Below, one piece after another: positions 37,453-46,498 of a stretch of 64,000 nt of DNA. The stretch lies in the NCBI GenBank assembly GCA_029263395.1, contig JAJCXO010000263.1, forward strand, positions 1 to 64,000, read 5' to 3'. The position numbers and the translations under genes are program-made. Source of the DNA: Acidobacteriota bacterium. Lineage in GTDB: Bacteria; Acidobacteriota; Thermoanaerobaculia; Multivoradales; J023. The stretch's first letter is position 1. Each line of letters starts with the position of its first letter. A model generated the notes under the pieces. The model saw nothing but the letters and a program-made list of their open reading frames with translations, did not search any database and was not told the origin of the DNA.

Positions 37453-38157
37453 TCAAGGCAGGAGATTATAACGGAGGATCGCCCAGATGGCCGAGACGCC
37501 ATCACGCCAGCCGATCTTCTTACCTTCGGCGTAAGTGCGGCCGTGGTAGGAAATCGGTACCTCGTAAATCCGTACTTTGGCTTTGGCCACTTTGGCGGTG
37601 AGCTCTGGCTCGATACCGAAGCGATTGGAATAAAGTTTCAATCCCTTCAGCACGTCGCTTCGGAACACCTTGTAGCAGGTCTCCATATCCGACAGATTGA
37701 GGTCGGTGAACATGTTGGACATCATGGTCAGAACCCGGTTGCCAACATAGTGCCAGAAGAACAGCACGCGATGCGGGCCCCCGAGAAACCGTGAACCGTA
37801 GACCACGTCAGCTTCGTCTTCGAGCAGCGGCTGCAACAACACCGGATAGTCGCGCGGGTTGTATTCGAGGTCGGCGTCCTGCACCAGGATAATATCGCCG
37901 GTGGCATGTTCGAAGCCGGTCCGAAGAGCAGCGCCTTTGCCACGGTTGTGCGGGTGCTCGACCAGTTGAAATGGTGGGTCGGCCTTTTTCTCGAGTTCGC
38001 GGAGCAGGTCGCGGGTGCCATCTGACGAGCCGTCGTCAACCACCACCATCTCGAGTTCGAGATCGTCGGGTAGCGGCGCCCCAGCGACTCGGTTGAGGAG
38101 ATTCTCTACCGTATGCCGCTCGTTGTACGCTGGAATCACTACTGAAAGCTTGGTCAT
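37453..38157 (-). CDS. Glycosyltransferase family 2 (dolichyl/polyprenyl-phosphate mannose synthase-like)
   Basis: The 234-residue protein opens with [20 protein letters not shown]. It contains [36 protein letters not shown] and a late [10 protein letters not shown], all typical of DPMS-like GT2 enzymes. It lacks C-terminal membrane helices, so it is probably a soluble or peripheral enzyme transferring sugar from a nucleotide donor to a lipid carrier. It is 178 bases upstream of the lipoprotein gene. Confidence 0.93.
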   Translation of the reverse strand: MTKLSVVIPAYNERHTVENLLNRVAGAPLPDDLELEMVVVDDGSSDGTRDLLRELEKKADPPFQLVEHPHNRGKGAALRTGFEHATGDIILVQDADLEYNPRDYPVLLQPLLEDEADVVYGSRFLGGPHRVLFFWHYVGNRVLTMMSNMFTDLNLSDMETCYKVFRSDVLKGLKLYSNRFGIEPELTAKVAKAKVRIYEVPISYHGRTYAEGKKIGWRDGVSAIWAILRYNLLP

Positions 38158-38386
38158 CCTACCTCTTAGTCTGTAGACTTACGCCTCTTGAATGCCTCTC
38201 GGCGTTCTCATAGCATCCCTTCCGAGCAGGGCCTTTCGCCTCGCCCCGGCACGTGGGCCGCTGACGATTCGAAGAGAAAAGTCGGGCACAGTCAGCAATC
38301 CGCCGGATGGCGTTCGATTATATCGCTTAGCTTTGCCTCAGGGGCCCTGACCTGCCGACCGAACCGTAAAAGGAGTACCGTCAACC

Positions 38387-39457
38387 ATGGCGAAAACCGC
38401 AAAAGTACAGCCCCTTCCCGATAAAGAACGGTCAATTGAAGGCGCGGTCTCCATGATCGAGCGTCAATTCGGCAAAGGGGCAATCATGCGCCTTGGAGCG
38501 CAGGACAATCTGGGTATCGCCGCGATTCCCACCGGTTCGCTGGCAGTGGATGCTGCGATCGGCATCGGTGGCTTTCCCCGTGGCCGAGTAGTCGAAGTCT
38601 ACGGCCCAGAGTCCTCTGGTAAGACAACCTTGGCTCTGTCGGTTGCCGGTCAGGCGCAGCGTCACGGCAGCGCCGCTTTTATCGACGCCGAGCATGCTCT
38701 CGACGCCGAGTATGCCCAAAAGTTGGGTGTCGATATCGACAATCTGTTGGTGTCACAGCCCGATAGCGGCGAGCAGGCTCTCGAGATCGCTGAGATGTTG
38801 GTGCGTTCGAATGCTCTTGACGTAGTCGTGATCGATTCGGTTGCCGCATTGGTGCCCCGCGCTGAGCTCGAGGGTGAAATGGGCGACTCCCACGTTGGTC
38901 TGCAGGCACGACTGATGTCACAGGCTTTGCGCAAACTCACCGCCATTGTTGCCAAGAGCAGAACCTGCTTGGTTTTCATCAACCAGATCCGCGAGAAAAT
39001 CGGTGTGATGTTCGGTAGTCCAGAGACCACTACCGGTGGCCGTGCGCTAAAATTCTACGCCTCGGTTCGACTCGACATCCGTCGTATCGCGTCGCTCAAA
39101 GATGGCGACACAGTGGTCGGTAGTCGAGCCAAAATCAAAGTGGTCAAGAACAAGACAGCTGCTCCGTTCCGTCAGGCGGAGTTCGACATTGACTACAACG
39201 AGGGTATTTCACGGAGCGGCGAGTTGGTCGACCTAGGGGTCGATCATAAACTGGTCCAGAAGAGTGGCTCTTGGTACACCTGCGGTGAAGTTCGTCTCGG
39301 CCAGGGACGGGAGAATGCGAAGCGCTTCCTGCGCGAGAATGGTGACCTCGCTGACGAGCTCGAGGCCAAGCTGCGTGAGGCTCTGGGGTTACCGCCGATG
39401 GAAGCAGCGGCTGAGGTCGCGGAGAAACCCTCGAAACCAATATTGGATGAGACCTAG
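38387..39457 (+). CDS. recA: Recombinase RecA
   Basis: The 356-residue protein is full length. It has the [16 protein letters not shown]-terminal motif, Walker A GPESSGKT at 73-80, Walker [11 protein letters not shown], the L2 region [20 protein letters not shown] and an acidic, Ala-rich tail. It polymerises on single-stranded DNA for homologous recombination and activates LexA cleavage. The site AAAAGGAGT precedes the ATG by 10 bases. I did not recognise a confident LexA box upstream. Confidence 0.98.
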   Translation: MAKTAKVQPLPDKERSIEGAVSMIERQFGKGAIMRLGAQDNLGIAAIPTGSLAVDAAIGIGGFPRGRVVEVYGPESSGKTTLALSVAGQAQRHGSAAFIDAEHALDAEYAQKLGVDIDNLLVSQPDSGEQALEIAEMLVRSNALDVVVIDSVAALVPRAELEGEMGDSHVGLQARLMSQALRKLTAIVAKSRTCLVFINQIREKIGVMFGSPETTTGGRALKFYASVRLDIRRIASLKDGDTVVGSRAKIKVVKNKTAAPFRQAEFDIDYNEGISRSGELVDLGVDHKLVQKSGSWYTCGEVRLGQGRENAKRFLRENGDLADELEAKLREALGLPPMEAAAEVAEKPSKPILDET

Positions 39458-39566
39458 CGGGGCATAGCGGCTCCCCGACGGGGCAAGAGGCACCGTCTTC
39501 CATCCTTCTTTGCGGTATCCTCACCTGCGAGCAAGCACCAACCTGTCTCGCGAGGTGAGGAAACCG

Positions 39567-41486
39567 ATGCGTACGAAGCTTTCGCTACTCGTTCTCGTCC
39601 TGTTTTTGACTGCTATCCCTAGTGTTGCGGAGCCTGAGCTTTCGGTCTCGGCACCCACCACTCTGACCGGGCTTCCCGTCGAGTTCGCGGTAAGCCTGAA
39701 GGAGGCTGACAGCCAACGAGTCTCAGTCCACCTCGACGATCAGGAGCTAGGCGAGCACGAGTTGAAGGAAGGAGACAACCCTCTTTCGTTCAAAGATCTC
39801 GAGCTTGCCGCGGGCAAACATACGGTGAAACTGACCGCTATCGGTGGCGCTCAGCTCACCGCTGAGGCTCAGCTGCGTATTCTTCCGGGGTGGATCTCAG
39901 TATTGCCGCCTCTGATCGCTATTGGTCTCGCGTTGCTCACCAAAGATGTTCTGGTGGCACTGTTTCTCGGAATCCTTGGAGGTTGCTTGATTCTCTTCGA
40001 GTGGAATCCGGTGGTCGCCCTCGCTCGTTCGATCGACCAGTTCATCGTGCCGTCTTTGGCCAACACCAGCCAGGCCTCGATCCTGGTCTTTACGTTGTTG
40101 CTTGGCGGCATGGTGGGGCTTATTACAAAGAACGGTGGCACCCACGGCATCGTCGAATACCTGAAGCCATACGCTACGACCCGACGGCGCGGACAACTGG
40201 CGACCTATGTGCTCGGGTTGTTGGTGTTCTTCGACGACTACGCCAACGCATTGATCGTTGGGCCGACCATGCGGCCGATCACCGACAAGCTTCGCGTCAG
40301 TCGTGAGAAATTGGCCTACATCGTCGACTCTACGGCGGCACCGATGGTCTCGCTGGTGCCGATCTCGACCTGGGTCGGTTTCGAGATCGGCCTGATCGGC
40401 ACTGCCTTTGCGCAGTTGGAGCTGCCTTTCGATCCCTATAGTTTCTTCGTCGCCACGATCCCGTACCGTTTCTACTCGATCTTTGCAGTCTTATTGGTCG
40501 GCATCCTGATTGTTACCCGTCTCGATTTCGGTCCGATGCGCCGCGCAGAAAAGCGAGCTCAAGAGCACGGACTGGTGCTGGCTGAGGACGCGGCACCGAT
40601 CGCCGACTACTCATCGCACGAGGTCGAGCCCGTCGCTGAAATTCCCAAGCGGCCGATCAACGCGCTGTTGCCGATCTTGACGGTGGTGACTGTTACGATT
40701 TTGGGTTTGTATGTCTCGGGCAGCAGTGGCCTCGCGGAATCGGCATCATTTCGTGAGATTCTGGCCAACGCCGACAGCTACAAGGCATTGTTGTGGGCCA
40801 GTCTGTCGGGCCTTCTAGTCGCGATGGGGTTGGCGCTTGGCCAGCGGCTGCTGACGGTCCGTGAGTCGACCGACGCTATGATGGCGGGGTTCAAGTCGAT
40901 GTTTATGGCTTTGGTCATGTTGATCTTGGCCTGGTCCTTGAGTTCGATTTGCACCAGCCTACACACCGCCGACTATCTGGTTGGCTTGACGCAAGGCAAC
41001 CTGGGGCCCGCTTGGCTGCCGGCCCTCACCTTTGTGCTGGCAGCCGCTACCGCTTTTGCTACCGGCAGTTCTTGGGGGGCAATGGGCATCCTCGAGCCAC
41101 TGATCATTCCCATCTGCCACAGCCTGTCATTAGCTGAGGGGCACGCTGTCGCCAGCGAGCCCTACATGCTCTACATGACTGCTTCGGTCGCCGGAGTTCT
41201 CGCCGGGTCGATCTGGGGTGATCATTGTTCGCCAATTTCCGACACCAGCATTCTGTCCAGTATGGCGAGTGGTAGCGATCACATCGCGCATGTGCGGACA
41301 CAGTTACCCTACGCCATTGCCGTCGGCTTGTTGGGGATTCTGATTGGCAACATCCCGACAGCTTTCGGCATGCCAGTCTGGCTTTCTTTGGCTCTTGGCG
41401 TCGCCATCTTGGTGACGGGTGTCCTGGGCCTCGGTCGTTGGAGTGGGCAAAGTCTGGGGCGTGCCAAGAGCCGAGAGGGAGGTTAG
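39567..41486 (+). CDS. NhaC-type Na+/H+ antiporter with an extra N-terminal exported domain
   Basis: The start is the ATG at 39567 after GAGGTGAGG. The 639-residue product begins with a signal peptide (LLVLVLFLTAIPSVA). A beta-rich, Ig-like region of about 90 residues follows (SVHLDDQELGEHELKEGDN). The rest is a 10-12-helix antiporter of the NhaC/ArsB-like type, with LVFFDDYANALIVGPTMRPI, TWVGFEIGLIGTAF and SWGAMGILEPLIIPI. The enzyme exchanges sodium for protons across the inner membrane. The extra N-terminal domain would be outside the cell or periplasmic. Its 3' end is 4 bases from the convergent DUF4388 gene. Confidence 0.9.
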   Translation: MRTKLSLLVLVLFLTAIPSVAEPELSVSAPTTLTGLPVEFAVSLKEADSQRVSVHLDDQELGEHELKEGDNPLSFKDLELAAGKHTVKLTAIGGAQLTAEAQLRILPGWISVLPPLIAIGLALLTKDVLVALFLGILGGCLILFEWNPVVALARSIDQFIVPSLANTSQASILVFTLLLGGMVGLITKNGGTHGIVEYLKPYATTRRRGQLATYVLGLLVFFDDYANALIVGPTMRPITDKLRVSREKLAYIVDSTAAPMVSLVPISTWVGFEIGLIGTAFAQLELPFDPYSFFVATIPYRFYSIFAVLLVGILIVTRLDFGPMRRAEKRAQEHGLVLAEDAAPIADYSSHEVEPVAEIPKRPINALLPILTVVTVTILGLYVSGSSGLAESASFREILANADSYKALLWASLSGLLVAMGLALGQRLLTVRESTDAMMAGFKSMFMALVMLILAWSLSSICTSLHTADYLVGLTQGNLGPAWLPALTFVLAAATAFATGSSWGAMGILEPLIIPICHSLSLAEGHAVASEPYMLYMTASVAGVLAGSIWGDHCSPISDTSILSSMASGSDHIAHVRTQLPYAIAVGLLGILIGNIPTAFGMPVWLSLALGVAILVTGVLGLGRWSGQSLGRAKSREGG

Positions 41487-41490
41487 AGAC

Positions 41491-42594
41491 TCAGGTCTTT
41501 TTCCAGAATGGCCGCCACCAGCGCCGCGGTTCGGGGGTGTCGAGTTCATCGGCAGCAGCGTCGAGCTCCTCAGCGGGGCGTGGGATCAGCGCTAGCGCCC
41601 CTTTACGCAGTCGGACGATCAGCAGCTCGGTCTGTAAGCGACGCTCGTCGCGATCTGGAGACAACAGCTCACCGAGGCGATGCCGTCCATCGATTTGACA
41701 GAGGAAGGCGCGTTCCGACTCTTGCAGACTGGGCCACGTGTTTTCGTCGGGTGCGGTGGCCCATACTGGGACCAGATGCTCTAGCACGTCGAATGGAATG
41801 GCATCACGATGGATGTGAGCCATTTGCTCTTCTGCGGCCTGCTCCAACAGAAGGTTGGAGAGTGGCAGCTCGTGGGTCGACTTGGGCGTTGCCTTGCCTT
41901 GGTCAAGCACCTTCACCAAACCCTGCTTGGCGAGCTCGTTGGCTTCAGTGAGAAACCGAAAGTAGGAACCTCCCGTAAGTTTATAGAGCTGGCCGACGGT
42001 CATCGTGTTCTTCAGTTTGCGGACGATGGTCGCGGCGCGGGGTCCAAGGCCTTCGGGCTCCTGACTCGTCGCTCGCCGTATAAAAAGATTGTCGTGGGTG
42101 AACGTTTCGCGGATGCGCTTGAGTTCGTCGATCCAACGTGCACCCTCGAAGACCAGGGCCAAGGTATTGATCGGCTCAGCCAAGATATCCTCTGCTGGTG
42201 GCAGTTCGTTTTGGAAGAAAAAGATGCCGCGATTCCACAAGAAGACGTCGCGAACCAGATCTTCGAGCTGCTCCGCCAGGGTGTACTCGACCACATCGCG
42301 AGGCAGGATGCCTTGCTCTACCAGCACTACTCCCAGGCGTTTACTTTTCTCCTGGCAAAGGACCAGACAGCGTGTCAGGGTGTTGGGATCGAGATGGCCC
42401 TCGAGCAGCAAGTGCTGGCCGTAGAACTCGGTTGTCGAGTCGGTCAAGCACGCGACGATCTCGCCGCTGTCGAAGTAAACACGCTTCTCGCGGCTGGTGC
42501 GGCGCAAGACCAGCGCACCCGAACGTCGGTCGTTAGCTGCCCAACCCAGCAGTTCGGCGATCGGAAACGAAGCAAGACGGCCAGAAAATTCCAT
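41491..42594 (-). CDS. DUF4388 domain protein
   Basis: The ATG at 42594 starts the typical DUF4388 opening MEFSGRLASFPIAELLGWAA, about 100 residues long, with KRVYFDSGEIVACL. Longer starts to 42657 add nothing family-like. A middle helical region resembles a winged helix (LYKLTGGSYFRFLTEANEL). The C-terminal part is Pro/Glu-rich. DUF4388 (PATAN-like) domains are linked to response-regulator signalling and gliding or pilus control. No receiver domain is present here. It is divergent from the large exported protein gene, 66 bases away. Confidence 0.85.
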   Translation of the reverse strand: MEFSGRLASFPIAELLGWAANDRRSGALVLRRTSREKRVYFDSGEIVACLTDSTTEFYGQHLLLEGHLDPNTLTRCLVLCQEKSKRLGVVLVEQGILPRDVVEYTLAEQLEDLVRDVFLWNRGIFFFQNELPPAEDILAEPINTLALVFEGARWIDELKRIRETFTHDNLFIRRATSQEPEGLGPRAATIVRKLKNTMTVGQLYKLTGGSYFRFLTEANELAKQGLVKVLDQGKATPKSTHELPLSNLLLEQAAEEQMAHIHRDAIPFDVLEHLVPVWATAPDENTWPSLQESERAFLCQIDGRHRLGELLSPDRDERRLQTELLIVRLRKGALALIPRPAEELDAAADELDTPEPRRWWRPFWKKT

Positions 42595-42660
42595 ACTCAC
42601 GCATCCTAACGGTCCAGCGGAGAGGTGACAAACGCTGTCGCCTCGCCATATGCTCACTTC

Positions 42661-45642
42661 ATGATGACCTCAATCAAAATGAAGACCCTAATCAAACATC
42701 TTTCGCAGATTTGCATGACGACCGGCGTGCTGTGCTTCGCCGTTGCCCAGAGTGTGGAAGCGGCAACCCCGCCGTGTCGGCCTTGTGCCGGTGTGCGGGT
42801 CACGGAACCGAATACAATCCTCCAGAGTCTCGGCCAGGCACCGCGTCTCGAAAAAGAAGAGCGGCTCTATGTGGCCTGGCCGGTCGAACTCGATGGCAGT
42901 GCGGACGGTGGTGCCTTCGACGCGGTCCGCGCCCAGGGTGGCACACCTTGGGTGATCGCCCATTTCAAAACGCCATCACCGGTCACTCAGCATCTGGAAC
43001 AACTCGAAGCAGAGCTCAAAGATCTGGCTCGCTTACTTCGCGGATCGGGTGAGCGAGTACATGTTCAGATTGCCTGGGGCGCTGCCGGCACACAACCCGC
43101 AGATTTTGCGTTTCTACTCAAACGTGCCGCGGTGACGGTGACTGGCAGTCGTGATGACGCACGGGTGATCGCTGGCCCGCTGCCGGCCGATACTTACACG
43201 CTGCAGGCGCTCTACGGCGAGGAGATTGCAGCCTATGTCGACGGCATTGCCCTCGCCCCGGCAGCGATGCCGAAACTCGAACAGGCGATTACTACCTTGC
43301 GCGAGCTCGATCCCGGCAAGCCGGCGGTGCTCGATGCCTTGGAGTGGCCAAGTGAGCCTACACGCACCCTTGCCCGAGCCGCGGAATACGCGACCCTTGG
43401 TTTCGGCGTCACCTTTTTCGACCTGACAGATCCGGCTTCGGACCTCACTCCTTTGAAGTTGCTGGCTAAGGAATTCCAAGGTGATCTGTCCCATGATCCC
43501 TCGACGACGCCCCGCGGTGCCGAGCGTGCCTGGGCCTTCGTGCGTGGCTCGGATCTCGGTCTGCGGGTCATCGCAGAAATGCCTGCCGGCAGCGATCGGG
43601 TGGAGCTGATGTTCGACGATCCTCAGCTACGCAGCCCGAGCACCATCGACCTGACGAACGGTGACGAAGGTTCAGTTTATGGCCAACGTCGCACGACCAC
43701 TGGGTTAGCCTTGCCGTTCGACGAGCCGAACCCCGTTGTGTTACTGCGCTTGGCCCGCATGAGCGCTGCCGAACTCGAGGGTCTCGAGGAGCGGGTCGAC
43801 GTGGCCGACGAACGTCAGATGCCAGTCGAGGAGATCCTGCGCCGATTGCAGGCTTTCGAAGATGACCAAGACCGACGCCTGACCCACTATCAGGCAGACA
43901 ACATCTTGCACCTTCGTTTCCAAAATGGGCCAGCCTCGATCGAGGCGGCCTATGAGGGCGATTTTTTCTATCGGCGCGGTGAGGGCTTCGACTGGGCGTG
44001 GGAGACGTTTTATGTCGACGGGGTCAAATGGCGTGGCAAGAAGATTCCTGAGTTGCCGTTGATCCAGCCCGAGAAAGCCGCGGTGCTACCGCTGACGATC
44101 AATTTTTCGAAAGAGTACAGCTACCGCCTCCGCGGAACCGACACCGTTGAGGGGCGCGATTGTTGGGTGGTCGATTTCAAGCCGCTAGAAGCGCCAGAGG
44201 GTCGGAGTCTGCATCAAGGCACAGTGTGGGTCGACCGCGAGATCTTCGCTCGGGTGAAGACGCGGGCCGTCCAGCTTGGTCTCGAAGGCAACGTGCTCTC
44301 GAACGAGGAGACCATGACCTTCTCACCCCTCGACGCCGCTGGCCAACCAGCCGCCTGGACGCGCGAGAGCTTTTTCTTGCCGATGGAGGTCGTCGGCCAG
44401 CAACTGCTGTCGGTGCTCAACGCCACGGTGCCGGTGGAGACCGCGACCAAACTCTCCAATGTCCGGATCAACGGTGAAGAATTCGACCAGATGCGCAACG
44501 CGACCCTCGCCTCTGAGCTCACCATGGTGCGGGATACTGACAAGGGGATGAAGTACCTAGTCAAGGATGACGATGGCAAACGGATTGTCCAAGAGGAGCC
44601 GGATACCGATCGCTACTTCCTGGTCGGCGGCATTTTCTGGGACGAGTCGTCCGACTTCCCGATTCCGCTGGCGGGTATCAACTACCTGTCCCTCGATTGG
44701 AAGAAGACCGGCAATCAGCTCAACGTGTTTTTTGCCGGCCCCTTGGTGACGGTGAATTACGCCGAGCCACGGCTGTTCGGAAGCCGCTGGGACGCGGGCT
44801 TCAATGTCTTCGGGTTGCTGATTCCCACCGGCGACGAACTCTACCGTGATGGCCGGGAAGTCCCAGAAGAGGAAATCGAGAGCTTCAGCGGCTCGGCGTC
44901 CGTCTTCCTCGGCCGGCCGCTCGGCAACTTTGGCAAGATCGACTTCACCTACGGCTTGGAGTTCGACAACTACGATACTGCCGACGACACCGCGGCCGAC
45001 TTCGTGCTGCCCACCGATACCCTCACCCACTCGTTGCAGACCGAACTCCAATACAAGCGCGCCGGTTACCAGCTCGAACTCCAGGGTAGCTTCCATTCGC
45101 GTTCGGATTGGGAATTCTGGGGGCTGCCCGACAACACAGAATTTACTCCCGACCAGGAGGACTATGTCCGTTGGCAGGCGAGTTTCGCCAAAACCTGGTG
45201 GTTCGAGAAGTTCCGCAACTTCGGGATATCGGTCGAGCATCTCAACGGCTCCGATCTCGATCGCTTCTCGCGCTACGACTTCGGCATCTTTGGAGATTCC
45301 TCGGTGGGCGGTTACCAGAGCGGCCTGGTGCGCGCTGACGAGGCCACCGGCGTGCATTTCTCGACCGGCGTCAATGCCGGCTCGCTCTTCCGTTTCGAGA
45401 TCGAGGGTGATGCGGTGTGGGCCACCAACGAGGAGACCGGACTCGACAACGAGCTGTTGGCTGGCATTGGCCTGGAAGGTTCCCTTACGCTGCCGTGGAA
45501 CCTGCTCACCAACTTCGAACTCGGCTATGCTCTCGACGGTCCCGGAGAAGGCGATATCGCGGTCCGCATCGTCTTCCTGAAGCTCTTCCCCGAGAAATGG
45601 CGGCCGTGGGGTAAGAAGAAGGCAAAGAAGAACGCTGGATGA
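42661..45642 (+). CDS. Large exported protein: TIM-like N-terminus, LolA-like centre, beta-barrel C-terminus
   Basis: Start position is uncertain; the ATG at 42661 precedes a signal peptide (LIKHLSQICMTTGVLCFAVA), and a GTG at 42625 and ATG at 42679 are alternatives. Residues of about 30-270 look like a TIM-barrel glycoside-hydrolase-like region (EERLYVAWPVELDGS). A central part (about 395-600) resembles outer-membrane lipoprotein sorting or LolA/RseB-like folds (HYQADNILHLRF). From about 650 alternating amphipathic strands end in GDIAVRIVFLKLFPEKW, as in outer-membrane barrels. The combination in one chain is unusual. The stop overlaps the start of the next gene. A role in surface assembly or export is inferred. 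Confidence 0.7.
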   Translation: MMTSIKMKTLIKHLSQICMTTGVLCFAVAQSVEAATPPCRPCAGVRVTEPNTILQSLGQAPRLEKEERLYVAWPVELDGSADGGAFDAVRAQGGTPWVIAHFKTPSPVTQHLEQLEAELKDLARLLRGSGERVHVQIAWGAAGTQPADFAFLLKRAAVTVTGSRDDARVIAGPLPADTYTLQALYGEEIAAYVDGIALAPAAMPKLEQAITTLRELDPGKPAVLDALEWPSEPTRTLARAAEYATLGFGVTFFDLTDPASDLTPLKLLAKEFQGDLSHDPSTTPRGAERAWAFVRGSDLGLRVIAEMPAGSDRVELMFDDPQLRSPSTIDLTNGDEGSVYGQRRTTTGLALPFDEPNPVVLLRLARMSAAELEGLEERVDVADERQMPVEEILRRLQAFEDDQDRRLTHYQADNILHLRFQNGPASIEAAYEGDFFYRRGEGFDWAWETFYVDGVKWRGKKIPELPLIQPEKAAVLPLTINFSKEYSYRLRGTDTVEGRDCWVVDFKPLEAPEGRSLHQGTVWVDREIFARVKTRAVQLGLEGNVLSNEETMTFSPLDAAGQPAAWTRESFFLPMEVVGQQLLSVLNATVPVETATKLSNVRINGEEFDQMRNATLASELTMVRDTDKGMKYLVKDDDGKRIVQEEPDTDRYFLVGGIFWDESSDFPIPLAGINYLSLDWKKTGNQLNVFFAGPLVTVNYAEPRLFGSRWDAGFNVFGLLIPTGDELYRDGREVPEEEIESFSGSASVFLGRPLGNFGKIDFTYGLEFDNYDTADDTAADFVLPTDTLTHSLQTELQYKRAGYQLELQGSFHSRSDWEFWGLPDNTEFTPDQEDYVRWQASFAKTWWFEKFRNFGISVEHLNGSDLDRFSRYDFGIFGDSSVGGYQSGLVRADEATGVHFSTGVNAGSLFRFEIEGDAVWATNEETGLDNELLAGIGLEGSLTLPWNLLTNFELGYALDGPGEGDIAVRIVFLKLFPEKWRPWGKKKAKKNAG

Positions 45643-46187
45643 AACGCTGGACCAGCGGCGGCCTCACCGGGCTCTTGATCCTGGCCTTCCTGGCCGTCGG
45701 GGGATTCGATCAGAGTGCGGCCGATGCTGCCCCCGGTGAGACGACGAGTGCACAAGCCCCGCGCTCGTCGTCACCCCTGATCCTCGAGAAGGTTGTGGTC
45801 GAGCCCCTCGATCCAGGGCCCGGAACCCTTTGCAGGTTGCGAGTCAACTTGCGTAATCGTGGTCGCCACACCGCCTCGCGGTTTCATTTCCGGGTCCAGG
45901 TTGCCGACAACGCGCTCGAGGTCTACGAAGACCAACTCTTTCTGCAGCCGATTGTGGCCGGCGAGAGCCAGGAGATTTTGCTGTTCAACTTCTGGTCCAG
46001 CGAAGCGGGGCGCCCCTTTCCAGCAACTGGACCGCTCACTGTGGAAGTGAGTCTCGAGGCTGCGAGCTGGGTAAGTGTCGAACTCGGAAGTGATGGCGAG
46101 TCGCGGCATCTTATCGGTGCGGTTCCCGGGCTTCCAAGCGCCCTCCGGTTGAATCTGGCAGACCGTGGTGAAAGTGGTCCGCGCTGA
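45639..46187 (+). CDS. Exported protein coupled to the outer-membrane-like protein
   Basis: The 182-residue product overlaps the preceding stop (ATGA), so it is translated with it. It has a signal peptide (LTGLLILAFLAVGGFDQSAA) and a beta-sandwich, CARDB-like or Ig-like region (VVVEPLDPGPGTLCRLRVNL, NRGRHTASRFHFRVQV). I do not recognise a family. Coupling suggests it helps the large barrel protein, for example as a periplasmic partner. Confidence 0.7.
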   Translation: MKRWTSGGLTGLLILAFLAVGGFDQSAADAAPGETTSAQAPRSSSPLILEKVVVEPLDPGPGTLCRLRVNLRNRGRHTASRFHFRVQVADNALEVYEDQLFLQPIVAGESQEILLFNFWSSEAGRPFPATGPLTVEVSLEAASWVSVELGSDGESRHLIGAVPGLPSALRLNLADRGESGPR

Positions 46188-46498
46188 GGGCGAGGGGTAT
46201 AGGAGAGGACTGAATAACGGCGAGGAGGGGTCGGTACCTTGTACTGAACCTCTGTCTCCCCCTATGATGACGGGTGCTATCAAAAGACTTCTAACCCTTG
46301 AAGGCACCCGAATCGGTCGGATGTCTGGGATGGCGCAATAGGTCTTTCCAAGCAGATCTGTATTCGGGTCAGTGGTTTTTCAAGGTGTCGTGATTGCGGT
46401 TGGGTTGTGGGGCGAGCAGCAGCCACGGCGAGAAGGAGAAGGGCGGGCCTGGCACGAGGTCGTCCGCCCAAAGCCGTCAAACCGAAGAGGAGGACACC
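46188..46498. other. Intergenic region before the monohaem lipoprotein gene
   Basis: 311 bases without a supported gene. The frame of the next gene is open through its last third, but the first good ribosome site (AGAGGAGGAC) and lipoprotein signal place the start at 46499. No strong promoter or hairpin was recognised. Confidence 0.5.

Noticed and set aside
38158-38386. LexA box or SOS promoter before recA
   Set aside because: GTTCGATTATATCG was considered, but it does not form a clear palindrome matching a known LexA site.
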